From Massilia sp. PDC64 (GTDB taxonomy: Bacteria; Pseudomonadota; Gammaproteobacteria; Burkholderiales; Burkholderiaceae_D), in contig NZ_FMZS01000008.1 of the NCBI RefSeq assembly GCF_900101265.1, forward strand, positions 186,001-250,000: DNA of 64,000 nucleotides, in the 5' to 3' direction. The position numbers were made by a program, and so were the translations under genes. Below, piece after piece: positions 62,196 to 64,000 of this stretch. The notes under the pieces are model-generated. The model did no database searches and was not told the origin of the DNA. It was given only the letters and a program-made list of their open reading frames with translations. Numbering within the stretch: position 1 is the first letter of the stretch; the number at the start of each line of letters is the position of its first letter.

Positions 62196-63746
62196 TTACG
62201 GCGCCGCAGACGCGCCCAGGGCTTTCAGCCGTTCGACGGCATTGCGGTTCTTCGGATCGAGCGCCAGCGAGCGCCGGTAGTTCTCGATCGCCGCATCGCG
62301 CTGGCCGGCCTTGGCCTGCGCCTCGCCCAGGCTGTCGTACAAGTTGGCGTCCTTCGGATACAGCTGCGTGCCGAAGCGGAAAATGGCGACTGACTCGGCC
62401 AGCATGCCATCGCGCAGCAGGGCGTAGCCCCAGCCGTTGATGTCGTGCGGCTCGAGCTTGAACGTGGCGCCCTGCGCCTTCAGCTCTTCGTAGATCGCGG
62501 CCGCGTTATCGAAGCCGCGCGCGGCCAGTTGCGCCACGAAGCTTTCCTGCGTGGGCGCGACACCGCTGCCGGGTCGTGCATCGAGCGACACCATGTGACG
62601 CGGCACGCCATTCTCCACGGGCTTGTTGGCCAGGAACGTCCGGGCTGCCGTATCGTTCTTCAGGTAGGCATCGAGGAACTGGCGTACGTAGCGCGCCATC
62701 CAGCCATAGGCCTGCGTGACTTCATCGCGCGAGTATTCGTCGAACTCCGTATCGCGCGCCAGGTGCAGCGCATCGCCAGCGAAATTCTGGTGCAGCATCG
62801 GATGCATCGTCACCACATACACATCGGCATAGGTCATGCGGTTCAACAGGCTGTAGGCCGTGCTTTTTTCACTGCGGTTCAACTGTTCGATCGACGACGG
62901 GCGCCGGGCCATGTAGAGCATCGGTACCGCCACCCGCGCCGGGGTCACGTACGGTATCGCCGCCTTGCCGCCATCGACCAGGTGGGGGAAATAACGCACC
63001 GATCCGTCGAGGCTGACGAGCGCCTTGATGCGGTCGTCCTTCGCCGCAGCCACGACATTGGCCAAACCACCCCAGCTGAAGCCGACGACTGCCAGCCGGC
63101 CGGTATCCGCATGGGGCATCTCGGCAGCCTGGGCGATCAGCCAGCCGATGTCGGCAGCCTGGGTTTCCACGCCTTCCACGTCGGTCGTCATCGCCCGCGA
63201 ATGCGCACCCTGCGATGCGCTGGAGAGCACGATGTAGCCATGGCTGGCCAGGTATTCGCACAGGTCCGCATTTTCCGCCGCGCTCGCGCTGAAACTGGGC
63301 GCATAGATCACGACGGGGAATTTGCCTGCCGATGCGGGCGCATCGCGCAGCGCCCGCATCGGCTGCTCGAGCACTTGCGCGACGGCAGGCCCGGACGCCG
63401 CGAGTTCGGCGAGCAGTGTTTCGGTCGCGCGCTTCAGCGCGGCAGCATCGAGTGCGAAGTCGGCCTCGGTGGCGGCAGAAGTGTAGTAGTCCCGGAACGT
63501 CATCGGCTTGCCAGCGCGCACGGCGGGATACCACACCAGCATCTGCATCGGCCGCGCGCGTTCGCCGTTCGCGGGCTTGCCGGTAACGAGCGATACCCGC
63601 GTTTTATATACGCGCGAGCGGTCGTATTGCTGCTTGACCTGCAAGCCCACGACGTGCGGGCCGGGCTGCAACGGGAAGGTGAACGTATCGGCGGCTTGCG
63701 CAGACGTGGCGGCGCAGAAAAGTACAGCGAGCAGGAAGCGGCGCAT
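62196..63746 (-). CDS. Secreted alpha/beta hydrolase with a C-terminal TPR
   Basis: A 516-residue protein with a signal peptide (MRRFLLAVLFCAATSAQA). The hydrolase part (residues ~60-330) has the nucleophile elbow GFSWGG, a dienelactone hydrolase/platelet-activating-factor acetylhydrolase-like layout (SHGYIVLSSASQGAHSRAM) and a histidine in MHPMLHQN. The C-terminus (~425-505) is a TPR-type helical repeat (DSLGEAQAKAGQRDAAIENY then RRSLALDPKN). ATG 63746 is used; an upstream in-frame TTG is weaker. Substrate unknown. Confidence 0.87.
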   Translation of the reverse strand: MRRFLLAVLFCAATSAQAADTFTFPLQPGPHVVGLQVKQQYDRSRVYKTRVSLVTGKPANGERARPMQMLVWYPAVRAGKPMTFRDYYTSAATEADFALDAAALKRATETLLAELAASGPAVAQVLEQPMRALRDAPASAGKFPVVIYAPSFSASAAENADLCEYLASHGYIVLSSASQGAHSRAMTTDVEGVETQAADIGWLIAQAAEMPHADTGRLAVVGFSWGGLANVVAAAKDDRIKALVSLDGSVRYFPHLVDGGKAAIPYVTPARVAVPMLYMARRPSSIEQLNRSEKSTAYSLLNRMTYADVYVVTMHPMLHQNFAGDALHLARDTEFDEYSRDEVTQAYGWMARYVRQFLDAYLKNDTAARTFLANKPVENGVPRHMVSLDARPGSGVAPTQESFVAQLAARGFDNAAAIYEELKAQGATFKLEPHDINGWGYALLRDGMLAESVAIFRFGTQLYPKDANLYDSLGEAQAKAGQRDAAIENYRRSLALDPKNRNAVERLKALGASAAP

Positions 63747-64000
63747 GGCGGACAGGAAGAGCGGCAAAGGCTCAGTATAGAAGAGCGATTGCGCGGGAAG
63801 TCTCTCAGATCGTCACAATACCGGTTTCGCCAGCGAAACGGCCAGGCCACGTCGCCAAACCTCGGTGCGCAACCGTTTTGCGCATGCAACGCCATGTCGC
63901 TTTTTTCTAAATTCGGTATCCGGACGCGAAGTCGTTGGCGACCGCGCGTTGCTGAAGATTGCCCGAAGGTCCGCAATGGGTCGATCTCGTTTGTACAGCC
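63747..64000. other. Terminal intergenic sequence with no visible gene
   Basis: The last 254 bases hold no convincing reading frame, tRNA or hairpin. It is presumably the promoter region of the minus-strand hydrolase gene and/or the flank of a gene beyond the window. Confidence 0.4.

Overview
The window is high-GC, densely packed DNA from a betaproteobacterium. It is most likely a member of the Oxalobacteraceae (Massilia/Duganella/Telluria-like). The assignment rests on the gene order tpiA-secG-tRNA-Leu(GAG)-nuoA to nuoN-DUF2818-NUDIX, on a phasin, and on the many c-di-GMP and two-component proteins. It is inferred from recognised proteins and gene order; no database search was possible.

Layout. 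1-4.4 kb: the end of a GIN-domain protein, a Sel1-repeat protein, a KGG stress protein, a quinone oxidoreductase, tpiA, secG and tRNA-Leu. 4.6-19.6 kb: the complete 14-subunit complex I operon nuoABCDEFGHIJKLMN with a DUF2818 gene attached. 19.7-25.8 kb: NUDIX hydrolase, secreted zincin-like protein, ispD-ispF, MFS transporter, FMN reductase, VOC protein and a voltage-gated K+ channel with a zinc ribbon. 25.8-27.8 kb: a REC-GGDEF-EAL protein. 27.8-32.8 kb (minus strand): Tat-exported flavin amine oxidase, cytochrome c, secreted RidA and TonB-dependent receptor. 32.8-33.9 kb: remnant of a Tn7-like transposon (truncated TnsB-like gene and four AATAAAGT-type sites). 34-45 kb: phasin, acyltransferase, HExxH/TPR/MORN protein, SMP-30 lactonase, Tat-exported Gfo/Idh/MocA oxidoreductase, S53 peptidase, LytS/LytR-type two-component pair, YCII protein and DHFR-like protein. 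45-48 kb: FHA membrane protein paired with a trypsin-like protease, then ribA. 48.5-53 kb: a hybrid sensor kinase facing a PAS-GGDEF-EAL protein. 53-58 kb (minus strand): a putative c-di-GMP-linked exopolysaccharide operon (receiver, HEAT, GT2 synthase, TIM-barrel-like secreted protein, PilZ). 58-64 kb: methyltransferase, pirin, DUF3820, DUF1810, a NYN-LOTUS protein and an alpha/beta hydrolase with TPRs.

How genes work together. The amine oxidase, cytochrome c, RidA and TonB-receptor genes make a coherent extracytoplasmic amine-catabolic module: uptake, dehydrogenation with electrons passed to cytochrome c, then imine hydrolysis by an exported RidA. The receiver-HEAT-GT2-TIM barrel-PilZ genes look like a compact polysaccharide secretion system under phosphorelay and c-di-GMP control. 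The exported Gfo/Idh/MocA oxidoreductase and the exported SMP-30 lactonase, facing each other, could carry out successive steps on a sugar (lactone formation, then hydrolysis). A LacI-type operator lies upstream of the oxidoreductase. The functional links between neighbours are inferences from order, spacing and family knowledge.
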